NCBI RefSeq assembly: GCF_001514145.1
Contig: NZ_KQ948679.1
Coordinates: 1-58,702 of the forward strand
Length of the DNA stretch: 58,702 nt
Reading direction: 5' to 3'
Origin: Streptomyces canus
Lineage (GTDB): Bacteria; Actinomycetota; Actinomycetes; Streptomycetales; Streptomycetaceae
Each line of letters begins with the position of its first letter. Position 1 is the first letter of the stretch. A program made the position numbers and the translations under genes. This document shows, piece by piece, positions 40,439 through 48,862 of this stretch. The notes under the pieces were generated by a model that was not told where the DNA came from, did not search any database, and saw only the letters and a program-made list of their open reading frames with translations.

Positions 40439-41050
40439 ATGACCGAGCCCGCCGAGACCTCACAGCAACCCGGCGCCCGCGCGAGCAGGCGGCTGGGCTA
40501 CGGGGAGGGGCGCGAGGCCCTGCTCAAGGCCGCGGTGCGGGTCGTGGGCCGGCGCGGACTGCGCCATCTCACCTACCGCGCCGTCGCCGAGGAGGCCGGC
40601 GTCACCCATGGCCTCGTCGTCCACCACTTCGGCTCCCGTGACGCGCTGATCGAGGAGTCCCTCGCCTACGCCGTACGCACCAGCCTGTCCAGCAGCCTGC
40701 TGGAGCCCGGTACCGGCCGGCCCGAGGACTTCGTCAGCGGGCTGCCGGCCATGGTGGAGGACGACGCGGACGGCCAGGCGTACCAGTACGAACTGCTGCT
40801 GGAGGCCCGCCGCCGCCCCGAACTGCTGCCGCAGGTGCGTGCGCTGTACGACGAGTATTTCGACGCCTCCCGGCGCGAGCTGGACCGCATCCTGCCCGAG
40901 GGGGCCGCACCGGCCTTCAACCGGCTGGTCTTCGCCGCGTTGGACGGACTCGTACTGCACCAGCTGACCGGCATCGGGGGCCGCGCGGAGACCGAGGCCG
41001 CCCTGGCCGAGCTGCGCTCCCTCCTACGTGCGCTGGGCAGCCGCGACTGA
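40439..41050 (+). CDS. TetR-family regulator of the catabolic island
   Basis: The 203-residue protein has a TetR HTH at residues about 20-65 (LLKAAVRVVGRRGLRHLTYRAVAEEAGVTHGLVVHHFGSRDALIEE) and a helical ligand domain. The ATG at 40439 is 37 bases after hpaG, so it probably ends the operon. It is a good candidate to bind the 18-bp palindromes of the island, because it lies inside the controlled operon. The MarR at 44936-45508 is the main alternative. Confidence 0.82.
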   Translation: MTEPAETSQQPGARASRRLGYGEGREALLKAAVRVVGRRGLRHLTYRAVAEEAGVTHGLVVHHFGSRDALIEESLAYAVRTSLSSSLLEPGTGRPEDFVSGLPAMVEDDADGQAYQYELLLEARRRPELLPQVRALYDEYFDASRRELDRILPEGAAPAFNRLVFAALDGLVLHQLTGIGGRAETEAALAELRSLLRALGSRD

Positions 41051-41063
41051 GTGTGCCGACATG

Positions 41064-41089
41064 GCCCCCGTCGCGTCTGCGGCGGGGGC
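41064..41089 (+). terminator. Terminator after the hpa operon
   Basis: An 11-bp stem (41064-41074 with 41079-41089, one G-U pair) with a GTCT loop is followed by TTTCC, 13 bases after the TetR stop. Confidence 0.75.
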
Positions 41090-41180
41090 TTTCCCATGTT
41101 CTGGGGGGTGGTTTCCGCGGCGTAAATTCCTTCCCCCGACCCCTTGCCAGATGGATAGTTCCGGCTCACCATGAGGCAAC

Positions 41181-41198
41181 TCGTTTGACTCAAAACGA
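41181..41198. promoter_or_regulatory. Operator-like palindrome upstream of the amino acid permease
   Basis: TCGTTTGACTCAAAACGA is the best match to the island palindrome (perfect outer half-sites). It lies 34 bases before the permease start and downstream of a candidate -35 TTGCCA (41144-41149), so it would control the permease, aldehyde dehydrogenase and hydrolase genes. Confidence 0.7.
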
Positions 41199-41232
41199 CA
41201 TCTCTCCCCCTTCCCTTCAGCAGGTGATCCGA

Positions 41233-42678
41233 GTGGACAGTCAGACGGTCGACGCCTCTTCGCAGACAGAAGAGGGCACCCGCTCCACGGCAACCCTCAA
41301 ACGCAACGCCCTGGGTGTCCTGGGCATCCTCTTCTTCGTCCTGTCCGCCCAGGCACCGCTCACCGGCATCGCGGGCGCCGTCCCGATCGCCGTCGCCGTG
41401 GGCAACGGCCCCGGAGTCCCGGCCGCCTACGCCGTCGCCGGCGCGGTGATCCTGTTGTTCTCCGTGGGGTTCGTGACCATGGGACGGCACGTGGTGAACG
41501 CGGGCGCCTTCTACACGTACATCGGCAAGGGCCTCGGCCGGACCACGGGCAGCGGCAGCGCCGCGGTGGCCCTGTTCGCCTACTGTACGGTCCAGGCCGC
41601 GATCTACGGCCTGTACGGGGCGACCGTGAGCGGTCTGGTCGAGCACTACTCCGGCGGCCACGTGGCCTGGTGGGTCTGGGCGCTGGTCACCATGGTCGTC
41701 GTCCAGGTGCTGGGCGCCGCAGGCATCGAGCTCGGCGCCAAGGTGCTCGCCGTGTTCGTGCTGGCCGAGTTCAGCATCCTGCTCGTCTTCGCCCTGGTCA
41801 CCCTGGTGAAGGGCGGTGGGCCCGAGGGCCTCGCCGTCACCGAGACCTTCTCGCCGGACGCCGTGATGGACGGCGCGCCGGGCGTGGCCCTCATGTTCGC
41901 CGTCGCGTCGATGTTCGGCTTCGAGGCCACCGCGATCTACGGCGAGGAGGCCCGCGAGCCCCACAGGACCGTGCCCCGGGCAACCTACCTGTCGGTGGCC
42001 GTGGTCACCGGCTTCTTCGTCTTCGTCTCATGGATGCTGATCTCCGCGTACGGGCCCTCGAAGGCCACCGCGGCCGCGGGCCGGGCGCTGGAGGGCGGCG
42101 ACTCGACGCTTTTCGTCTTCGCGCCGATCGCCGACCAGTTCGGCGGCTGGGTCAACGACGTCCTGCCGATCCTGCTGGCCACCTCCCTCTTCGCCGGCAT
42201 CCTCGCCTTCCATAACTCCGCCAACCGCTACCTGTTCTCCCTCAGCCGCGAGGGCCTGCTGCCGGGCCGGCTGCGCACCCTCAACCGACGCCGGTCGCCG
42301 TGGGCGGCGGGCCTGGTGCAGACCGTGATCGCGGTGCTGCTGGTCGTGCCGTTCGCCCTCGCGGGCAAGGACCCGGTTTTGACCCTGTTCTCCTGGTTCA
42401 GCGGCGTCGGCGTCCTCGCCTGCATGCTGCTGTACTTCCTGACATCGATCTCGGTGATCGTCTTCTTCCGCCGGGAGCGGCTCGACACCCGGCTGTGGCA
42501 CACCCTGATCGCCCCCGCCCTCGGTGCGGCCGGCATCGCGGGAGTGATCTGGGTGGTGCTCGCCAACTTCACGACCCTCATCGGCGGCGACCCCGCCACG
42601 GCCACGTGGCTCGTCCTCGCCGTCCCGGCAGTACTGCTGCTGGGGGCCGCAGCCGCCCGCCTGGTCCGCACCCGCTGA
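41233..42678 (+). CDS. APC-family amino acid/amine permease
   Basis: The 481-residue protein has about 12 membrane helices. The APC-family first helix is RNALGVLGILFFVLSAQAPLTGIAG, and the GFEATAIYGEEAREPHRTVPRATY loop (helix 6) and NSANRYLFSLSREGLLP are present. It should import an amino acid, polyamine or other amine with protons. The GTG at 41233 follows GGTGAT; an upstream TTG is possible but lies within the operator. Terminators at 41064 and 42692 flank the gene. In PuuP-like clusters such a permease supplies the amine for gamma-glutamylation. Confidence 0.87.
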   Translation: MDSQTVDASSQTEEGTRSTATLKRNALGVLGILFFVLSAQAPLTGIAGAVPIAVAVGNGPGVPAAYAVAGAVILLFSVGFVTMGRHVVNAGAFYTYIGKGLGRTTGSGSAAVALFAYCTVQAAIYGLYGATVSGLVEHYSGGHVAWWVWALVTMVVVQVLGAAGIELGAKVLAVFVLAEFSILLVFALVTLVKGGGPEGLAVTETFSPDAVMDGAPGVALMFAVASMFGFEATAIYGEEAREPHRTVPRATYLSVAVVTGFFVFVSWMLISAYGPSKATAAAGRALEGGDSTLFVFAPIADQFGGWVNDVLPILLATSLFAGILAFHNSANRYLFSLSREGLLPGRLRTLNRRRSPWAAGLVQTVIAVLLVVPFALAGKDPVLTLFSWFSGVGVLACMLLYFLTSISVIVFFRRERLDTRLWHTLIAPALGAAGIAGVIWVVLANFTTLIGGDPATATWLVLAVPAVLLLGAAAARLVRTR

Positions 42679-42691
42679 CCCGCCCGCACTC

Positions 42692-42718
42692 GGCCCGGCT
42701 CCCACGCGGAGCCGGGCC
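42692..42718 (+). terminator. Hairpin between permease and aldehyde dehydrogenase genes
   Basis: An 11-bp perfect stem GGCCCGGCTCC (42692-42702 with 42708-42718) with loop CACGC. It may lower transcription into the next gene or protect the message end. Confidence 0.65.
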
Positions 42719-42735
42719 CCGGAACGAGGAACCCC

Positions 42736-44226
42736 ATGCTGGACGCCACCCACGACGACCTCCTGCACCGCGCCAAGGCCCTCGACCTGCCCGCCCACCA
42801 CCACATCGACGGCACCGACGAGCCCGGCGGCGGCACCACCTTCCCCGTCGTCTCACCCCGGGACGGCCAGACCCTCACCCACGTCGCCGACGCGACCGGG
42901 GCCGAGGTCGACCTCGCCGTCGCCGCCGCACGTCGCGCCTTCGACTCCGGCCCCTGGCCACGCCTGGCCCCGGCCGACCGCGGCCGTGTCCTGCTGCGGA
43001 TGGCCGAACTCCTGGAGGAGGAACGGGAGAAGCTCGCCCTCACCATCACCCTGGAGATGGGCAAACCCGTCGCTGACGCGTACGCCATCGAACTGCGCGC
43101 CGCGATCAATACCTTCCGCTGGTACGGCCAGCTCGCGGACAAGCTCACCGACGAGTTGCCGCACACCGCCACCGATGTCCTCGCCCTCATCACGCGTGAA
43201 CCGGCGGGCGTGGTCGGCGCGGTCGTCCCGTGGAACTTCCCTCTGACCCTCGCGAGCTGGAAGGTGGCGCCCGCGCTGGCGGCCGGCTGCACCGTCGTCC
43301 TCAAGCCGTCGGAGTACTCGCCCCTGTCGGCCCTTCTCCTCGGCCGCATCGGCACCGAGGCCGGCCTTCCGGCGGGTGTCCTGAACGTCGTCACCGGCGA
43401 CGGCCCCGTCGCCGGCCGTGCGCTCGGCCTGCATCCCGGTGTCGACGTGCTGGCGTTCACCGGCTCCACCGCCGTCGGCCGGCACTTCCTGCACTATGCC
43501 GCCGACTCCAATCTCAAGCGGGTCTGGCTGGAACTGGGCGGAAAGTCACCGAACATCATCCTCCCCGATGCCCCCGATCTGGACCGGGCCGCGGCCACCG
43601 CCGCCTGGGGCATCTTCTTCAATCAGGGTGAGATGTGCACCGCCCCCTCCCGGCTCCTGGTCCACTCCTCGATCGCCGAGCAGGTGACGGAAGCCGTCGT
43701 GCGGCGCGCCGAGGAACTCCGGGTGGGCGACCCCCTGGACCCGGCGACCGAGATGGGCGCGCTGGTCAGGCAGGCGCACCTGGACCGCGTGAGCGACCAC
43801 ATCGCCGCCGGTCTCGCGGCCGGTGCCCGCCTGCGGACCGGTGGCGAACGCACCCTGACGGACACCGGAGGAAGCTACCTGCGGCCGACGGTCCTCGACC
43901 GGGTCGAACCCGGCTTGCGGCTGGCCCGCGAGGAGATCTTCGGCCCGGTGCTGTCCGTCCTGGCCTTCGACGACCTGGACGAGGCGGTCCGGCTGGCCAA
44001 CGACACCGAGTACGGCCTCGCCGCCGGACTGTGGACCTCCGACCTGTCCACCGCGCACCAGGTCTCCCGCGTCCTGAAAGCCGGCACGGTCTGGGTGAAC
44101 TGCTACGAGGAGGGCGACCTGACCGTCCCGTTCGGCGGCATGAAGCAGTCCGGCAACGGCCGTGACAAGTCCGCCCACGCCCTGGAGAAGTACACCGAAC
44201 TCAAGACCACCTGGATCCAGCTGTGA
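42736..44226 (+). CDS. puuC: Aldehyde dehydrogenase, PuuC/betaine-aldehyde type
   Basis: The 496-residue aldehyde dehydrogenase has PWNFPLTLASWKVAPALAAGC, FTGSTAVGR, the catalytic glutamate in LELGGKSPNIIL and the catalytic cysteine in NQGEMCTAPSRLLV. The C terminus has PFGGMKQSGNGRDKS. The sequence and the adjacent PuuD-like hydrolase suggest oxidation of a gamma-glutamylamino aldehyde. The ATG at 42736 has a GAGG site, and the stop overlaps the start of the hydrolase gene. Confidence 0.87.
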   Translation: MLDATHDDLLHRAKALDLPAHHHIDGTDEPGGGTTFPVVSPRDGQTLTHVADATGAEVDLAVAAARRAFDSGPWPRLAPADRGRVLLRMAELLEEEREKLALTITLEMGKPVADAYAIELRAAINTFRWYGQLADKLTDELPHTATDVLALITREPAGVVGAVVPWNFPLTLASWKVAPALAAGCTVVLKPSEYSPLSALLLGRIGTEAGLPAGVLNVVTGDGPVAGRALGLHPGVDVLAFTGSTAVGRHFLHYAADSNLKRVWLELGGKSPNIILPDAPDLDRAAATAAWGIFFNQGEMCTAPSRLLVHSSIAEQVTEAVVRRAEELRVGDPLDPATEMGALVRQAHLDRVSDHIAAGLAAGARLRTGGERTLTDTGGSYLRPTVLDRVEPGLRLAREEIFGPVLSVLAFDDLDEAVRLANDTEYGLAAGLWTSDLSTAHQVSRVLKAGTVWVNCYEEGDLTVPFGGMKQSGNGRDKSAHALEKYTELKTTWIQL

Positions 44227-44927
44227 CCCGCCCGCTCATCGCTGTTCCGGCGCGCATCTCCGCGACGGCCTCCGCCCTGCGCTTCGCCGCCGAGGCCAAC
44301 GCGCGCATGCTGATCGAGGCCGTGTGGCGGGCCGGCGGCGAACCCGTGAGCATCCACCCCGCCGACACGGAGACGGCCACCCGCCTCGCCCGCTTCGACG
44401 GCCTGCTCCTGCCCGGCGGCGGCGACCTGGCCCCGCACCGCTACGGCGCCGCCGACACCCACGACACCGTCTACGACGTCGACGGCCTCCAGGACACCTT
44501 CGACCTCGATGCCGCCCGCGCCGCCCTGGACCTGGGCCTGCCGCTGCTGGCGATCTGCCGCGGCCTCCAGGTGGTCAACGTGGCCCTCGGCGGCACCCTG
44601 GAACAGGACATGGGAGGCCCGGAGTCGGACCACCGGCACCGCGTCCACCCCGTGACCGTCAAGCCCGACAGCACCCTGAATTCGGCCGTCGGCGCTGAGA
44701 AGGCGGACGTCTCCTGCTACCACCACCAGCGCGTCGACCGCCTGGGTGCCGGCCTGACCATCACCGCCACGGCGGCGGACGGCACCGTGGAAGGCGTCGA
44801 ACTGCCCTGTTCCCGCGGCTGGTTCACGGCCGTGCAGTGGCACCCGGAGGACACGGCCCACGCCGATCCGGTCCAGCAGGCGCTGTTCGAGGCGCTGGTG
44901 CGGTCCGCCGCCGGCGAGACCGTCTGA
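44223..44927 (+). CDS. puuD: Gamma-glutamyl amide hydrolase, PuuD-like (peptidase C26)
   Basis: The 234-residue class I glutamine-amidotransferase-like hydrolase has the nucleophile cysteine in LLAICRGLQVVNVALGG and the His-Glu pair in AVQWHPEDTA. LLLPGGGDLAPHRYG forms the oxyanion region. PuuD-type enzymes release the acid from its gamma-glutamyl amide and regenerate glutamate. The GTG start overlaps the aldehyde dehydrogenase stop. Together with the ligase at 33113-34462 it makes the attach-and-release pair of a gamma-glutamylated pathway. No PuuB-like oxidase is present. Confidence 0.87.
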   Translation: MTRPLIAVPARISATASALRFAAEANARMLIEAVWRAGGEPVSIHPADTETATRLARFDGLLLPGGGDLAPHRYGAADTHDTVYDVDGLQDTFDLDAARAALDLGLPLLAICRGLQVVNVALGGTLEQDMGGPESDHRHRVHPVTVKPDSTLNSAVGAEKADVSCYHHQRVDRLGAGLTITATAADGTVEGVELPCSRGWFTAVQWHPEDTAHADPVQQALFEALVRSAAGETV

Positions 44928-44935
44928 GGCCGGTG

Positions 44936-45508
44936 TCAGGCCCGCGGCCGGCGCCCGCTGCGTCGCGGCGCGGGCTCGGCGCCGTCCAGCAAAGTCTGCC
45001 GCCGTTCCTCACCGTTCTCCTCCACGTGCACCACGACCCGGCGCAGCCCCTCCGCGAGGCTGCGGCACTCGGCGTCACTGAGGCCCGCGGTGACGAAGGC
45101 CTCCTCCTCGTTGAACGCCGGGAACACCCGGCGCATGAGTTCCTCGCCCTCGTCGGTGAGGCTCAGCAGCACCAGCCGCCCATCGGTCGGATGGCCCGCC
45201 CGCCGCACCAGCCCACGGGACTCCAGCGTGCGCGCCACACCGGTGAGCGTCCCCTTGGAGACCCCCGCCTCCTCCGCCACATGCCGGGTCTCCGACTCGC
45301 CCCACACCCACACCACCCACAGCACGACGAACGCCGTCCAGGTCAGATCCGAGCCGCGCAGCACCGAGTTCTCCAGATGCTGCCGTACCGCGGAGGCCGC
45401 CCGGTAGATGTTCGCCACGGCGGCCATCTGTTCCCGGCGGATCGGGAAACCCCCGAGCTTCGCGTCCGCGAGCTTCTCGGCTTCGGTGATGGATCGCTGG
45501 CCGGGCAC
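44936..45508 (-). CDS. MarR-family regulator
   Basis: The 190-residue protein has a winged helix-turn-helix: LTWTAFVVLWVVWVWGESETRHVAEEAGVSKGTLTGVARTLESRGLVRRAGHPTDGRLVLLSLTDEG in consecutive segments, with the DGR wing. A basic tail ends the protein. The GTG at 45508 has an AGGAG site. It diverges from the LLM oxidoreductase, and an 18-bp site related to the island palindrome lies between them, so autoregulation is likely. MarR proteins in catabolic islands often sense aromatic acids. Confidence 0.85.
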   Translation of the reverse strand: MPGQRSITEAEKLADAKLGGFPIRREQMAAVANIYRAASAVRQHLENSVLRGSDLTWTAFVVLWVVWVWGESETRHVAEEAGVSKGTLTGVARTLESRGLVRRAGHPTDGRLVLLSLTDEGEELMRRVFPAFNEEEAFVTAGLSDAECRSLAEGLRRVVVHVEENGEERRQTLLDGAEPAPRRSGRRPRA

Positions 45509-45524
45509 GGGCGGCTCCTTCGTG

Positions 45525-45542
45525 TTGTTCGGGATCAAATTG
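45525..45542. promoter_or_regulatory. Operator-like site between marR and LLM genes
   Basis: Read on the minus strand, CAATTT-GATCCC-GAACAA shares TTTGA, CCC and AAC positions with the other four island sites but is the most diverged. It sits 16 bases upstream of the MarR start and 24 upstream of the LLM start. Confidence 0.5.
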
Positions 45543-45566
45543 TACGAAGAGAAAGGGCAACCGGAC

Positions 45567-46520
45567 ATGACACCGCCCCGCCGCGACACTCCCCGCATGC
45601 TGCTCGTCCTCAGTGAGAACTGGACCCTGACGGGAGGCCGGGCCGATCTGCCCGCCGCCGTACGGTGGGCCCGCGAGGCCGAGGACGCCGGCTTCGACGC
45701 CGTCATGGTCAGCGAGCACATCGTCCTCGGACCCGACGCGGCAGCCGCCGGGATCATGGGCAACCCCCGTGCATACGCGCTCCCGGGCAACCAGGACCCG
45801 TACACCCCCTGGCCCGGCTCCCTGTCCCTGCTGGCGGCGATCGCCGCGGTCACCGAACGCATCCGGCTGGCCGCCGCGGCCGTCCTCGCACCCCTGCGCC
45901 ACCCGCTGGCGCTCGCCCGGGAACTGGGCACCCTCGACCTGCTCAGCGAGGGCAGGCTGGTGGTGCAGCCAACGGTGAGCTGGAGCAGTGACGAGTACAC
46001 GGCCCTCGGGGTGCCGTTCGGCCGGCGCGGAAAGCTCCTCGACGAGCACCTGGAGGTCTGGGCGAAGGCATGGGGCCCCTCGCCCCTGTCGCACGACGGC
46101 CCGAACTACCCCTTCCGGGACGTGTACTTCGAGCCCAAGGCGTACCGGCCCGACGGCCCCCGGCTGTGGTTCGGCGGACAGCGCCTGCACGGCCCGGTGC
46201 TGCGGCGGCTCGTACGCCACGGGCACGGCTTCCACCCGCTCGGCCGGCCAACCCCCGAGGACCTGAAGGCACTCAAGGACGCTCTGACCGGGGCGGGCCG
46301 TGACATCGCCGATCTGGAGATGGTCGGCGGCACCCAGGCCGTGTTCCCCGACGATCGCTCACCGGCCGACCTCGCGGCGGCCCTGGCCTCGATTCCCGAG
46401 CAGCTGGAGAGCGGCTTCACGACCTTCTGCATCAAGCCGAACCAGTTCATCGACGACCGGGACGGCGTCGGGCCGTTCTGTCGTGAGGTCATGCGCCGCG
46501 TGGAGGCCCTGACCTCCTGA
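45567..46520 (+). CDS. LLM-class (luciferase-like) F420-dependent oxidoreductase
   Basis: The 317-residue protein has the luciferase-like TIM-barrel pattern AVRWAREAEDAGFDAVMVSEHIVLG. It continues with HPLALARELGTLDLLSEGRL, WSSDEYTALGVPFGRRGKLLDEHLEVWAKAW and PDGPRLWFGG. Such enzymes use F420 or FMN and act as dehydrogenases or monooxygenases. The ATG at 45567 is preceded by AAAGGG. Divergent pairing with the MarR gene suggests it is induced by the catabolic substrate. The cofactor cannot be fixed from sequence alone. Confidence 0.82.
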   Translation: MTPPRRDTPRMLLVLSENWTLTGGRADLPAAVRWAREAEDAGFDAVMVSEHIVLGPDAAAAGIMGNPRAYALPGNQDPYTPWPGSLSLLAAIAAVTERIRLAAAAVLAPLRHPLALARELGTLDLLSEGRLVVQPTVSWSSDEYTALGVPFGRRGKLLDEHLEVWAKAWGPSPLSHDGPNYPFRDVYFEPKAYRPDGPRLWFGGQRLHGPVLRRLVRHGHGFHPLGRPTPEDLKALKDALTGAGRDIADLEMVGGTQAVFPDDRSPADLAAALASIPEQLESGFTTFCIKPNQFIDDRDGVGPFCREVMRRVEALTS

Positions 46521-46556
46521 TCCCGCGACGGGCTCCTGCACCCCGCCCTGGACGGC

Positions 46557-47558
46557 TCACCGCTCCACGAAGCGGATCACCTGTTCCGGGGCCGGGCGCA
46601 GCAGCCCGTCGCGGACCGCGAGGGCCGTGGCCTCGGCCCGGGAGACGGCACCGGTCTTGCGCAGCAGGTGCTCCATATGCGTGTGCACGGTCCGTGGTGA
46701 CAGATACAGCGCCTGCGCGATGGCCTGATTGGTCTGCCCCGTGGCCGCCCGGGTGAGCACGTCCAGCTCCCTCGGGCTGAGTCCGTACGGCAGCTCGGTG
46801 GGTGTCTCGACCACCAGCACGGCGTGCGCGATCGGCCCCGACCGGTGCCGGTGCAGGACGACCCGATGCCAGGCCCCCTCGGCCGGCCGAAGCAGGCGCA
46901 GCCGTCGCCCGCCCGTGTCGGCGAAGGCCCGAAGCAGCTCATGGAACGCCGGGTCCCGCAAGGCCCGTACGCGCTCCCGCCCCGGTACGTCGATCACCCC
47001 GCCGTCCACCACCAGGCTCGCCGCACTCTCCGGCGCGAGGTCCTCCAGATCACCGGCCCGCGGCACCGGGTCGGCCAGGGCCGCCAGGGCCGGGAGGACG
47101 GAGGCGAGCAGCCACCGCGCGTCGGTGTCGTACGCGTGCGCGTCCGAGGCGGACAGATGCACCAGGCCCACCAGCCGGCCGTGCCGGCGCAGCGCCCCGG
47201 TCACTCCGTCGCGGAAGCCCGCGGGCCGGACGCGTTCGGCGTAGAACCATCCGTCCCGGAAGCTGCCGGCGGTGTCCTCGGAGATCGACGGCGGCAGTTC
47301 CTGACGTACGACGTTCTCGTACCACGGGGTTCCGACGAACTCGGCGGCCAGGTCCTGTGAGGCCGTGGCAGTGTAGCCGATGCCCGCCACCTGGACGTGG
47401 GTGCCGGTGAACGGGTCGAGAGCCAGCAAGGTCGCCGCGTCGAGGGGCAGGGCGCGGGCCAGTTGGCGCAGCGCTTCGGCGCCTGCGGCCACACTGTCGT
47501 GCTCGCGGGTGAGCATGCCGATCCGTGTGGCGGCCGCGATCTGGCGGTGGTGGAGCAT
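46557..47558 (-). CDS. LuxR-family regulator with N-terminal sensor domain
   Basis: The 333-residue protein has a GAF-like N-terminal region (TREHDSVAAGAEALRQLARALPLDAATLLALDPFTG). The C-terminal LuxR HTH is LSPRELDVLTRAATGQTNQAIAQALYLSPRTVHTHMEHLLRKTGAVSRAEATALA, shown in consecutive segments. No response-regulator receiver domain is present. The ATG at 47558 has a GGAGG site. It diverges from the ABC importer genes, with an operator-like palindrome at 47591-47608 in between. It probably activates the importer or the amidohydrolase operon. Confidence 0.82.
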   Translation of the reverse strand: MLHHRQIAAATRIGMLTREHDSVAAGAEALRQLARALPLDAATLLALDPFTGTHVQVAGIGYTATASQDLAAEFVGTPWYENVVRQELPPSISEDTAGSFRDGWFYAERVRPAGFRDGVTGALRRHGRLVGLVHLSASDAHAYDTDARWLLASVLPALAALADPVPRAGDLEDLAPESAASLVVDGGVIDVPGRERVRALRDPAFHELLRAFADTGGRRLRLLRPAEGAWHRVVLHRHRSGPIAHAVLVVETPTELPYGLSPRELDVLTRAATGQTNQAIAQALYLSPRTVHTHMEHLLRKTGAVSRAEATALAVRDGLLRPAPEQVIRFVER

Positions 47559-47590
47559 GCGAGCCTCCGGGGCCCGGGACCTCAACTAGG

Positions 47591-47608
47591 TCGTTTGAGC
47601 CCTAACGA
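47591..47608. promoter_or_regulatory. Operator-like palindrome upstream of luxR and ABC importer
   Basis: TCGTTT-GAGCCC-TAACGA has an intact left half-site and one mismatch in the right. It is placed 33 bases upstream of the LuxR start. The remaining 47559-47818 gap shows no gene. Confidence 0.55.
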
Positions 47609-47818
47609 TATGACGGGAGGCTGTCTGCGACAAGGCGTCGACGCCACCGTGACCGAAACGAGCCTGCGCGCTGAACTCCCCGCGCGGTGATTTCGCCGTA
47701 CCCGATCGGTATTTCTACGGATGGTGGCGCGGCGGCGTCAGGTCTTTCCTGTTCGGCACACCACTCGCCACCACCTGACGCCCGCCGCTCGCGGGCCCGT
47801 CCCTCGGAGAGCCCCGCC

Positions 47819-48853
47819 ATGAACACTCCCCCATCGAGCCCGCGCCCGACAGCCTCCCGCAGACGATTTCTCACGCTGTCCGCCGGCGCTCTCGCCACCA
47901 CGGCACTGACCGCCACCGGCTGTTCGGCCCCCGAGAAGACGTCCGCCTCGGGACGGGCCTCCGCAACGGTCGGCAAGGACCTGACGAAGATCGGGCTGGA
48001 CTATCCCTTCACCCAGCTCCCGCTGTACTCGACCCTGGTCAAGCTGTCGAAGGCCGCCGCCAAGAAGCACGGCATCTCCCTGCTCACCACGAGCGACAAC
48101 GCCGGCGCCGACACCCAGGCCACCAACCTCAAGACCTGGGTCACGCAGCAGGTCCCCGCGATCGTGTCCTTCCCAATGGTCTTCGAGGCCGCCGAGCCGA
48201 TCGCCCGACAGGCCCTGGACGCGGGCCTGATCTGGGTGACGTACGGCGGCTCCCTCGAGAGCCAGAGCGCCGACATCAAGTTCAGCTTCCGCGAGGGCGG
48301 AACCCTGCTGGGCACGGCGGCGGCGCGGTGGGCCGAGGAACAGCTCGGCGGCAAGGGCAAGATCGCCTTCCTCACCGACAGCACCATCGAGCTGGGCCGC
48401 GAACGCACCAAGGGCATGATCGACGCGTTCACCAAGGCCGCCCCCGGCATCGACGTCGTGGCACAGGAACAGGCCATCGACCCTGACACCGGCCTGTCGA
48501 GGACCAAGGCGCTCCTCGCCAAGCACCCCGACCTCAACCTCGTTCTCGGCATCACCGACGCCGCCGCGTACGGCGCCTTCAAAGCCCTTCAGCAGGCCGG
48601 CCGGTCCACAGACGACGCGAAGACCTTCGTCGGCGGACAGGACGGTTCGGCACCCTCCCTGCTCGCGGTCAAGCAGGGCACCTTCTACCGCGCCTCGGCC
48701 GCACTCGCGCCGAACGACATCGCGGCGGCCATCGTCGACGTTCCCCGGGCGGTCGCCGCCGGGAAGGCCGACCCCAGTGCGGAGGTGCCGATCACCCTGG
48801 TCCAGCGCGGTGACACGGCCGAGATCGACCGACTGCTCGCCCAGAACGCATAG
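47819..48853 (+). CDS. Sugar-type ABC substrate-binding lipoprotein
   Basis: The 344-residue protein begins with a twin-arginine-like, lipobox-bearing signal (RRRFLTLSAGALATTALTATGC, cysteine near residue 35), so it should be a lipoprotein on the outer face of the membrane. The mature part is a type I periplasmic-binding (RbsB-like) fold: VPAIVSFPMVFEAAEPIARQALDAGL, then LVLGITDAAAYGAFKALQQAG and FVGGQDGSAPSLLAVKQGTF. The ATG at 47819 has a GGAGAG site. It heads the ABC importer operon. The ligand is not predictable; it need not be a sugar. Confidence 0.88.
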   Translation: MNTPPSSPRPTASRRRFLTLSAGALATTALTATGCSAPEKTSASGRASATVGKDLTKIGLDYPFTQLPLYSTLVKLSKAAAKKHGISLLTTSDNAGADTQATNLKTWVTQQVPAIVSFPMVFEAAEPIARQALDAGLIWVTYGGSLESQSADIKFSFREGGTLLGTAAARWAEEQLGGKGKIAFLTDSTIELGRERTKGMIDAFTKAAPGIDVVAQEQAIDPDTGLSRTKALLAKHPDLNLVLGITDAAAYGAFKALQQAGRSTDDAKTFVGGQDGSAPSLLAVKQGTFYRASAALAPNDIAAAIVDVPRAVAAGKADPSAEVPITLVQRGDTAEIDRLLAQNA

Positions 48854-48862
48854 GGCCCTGCC

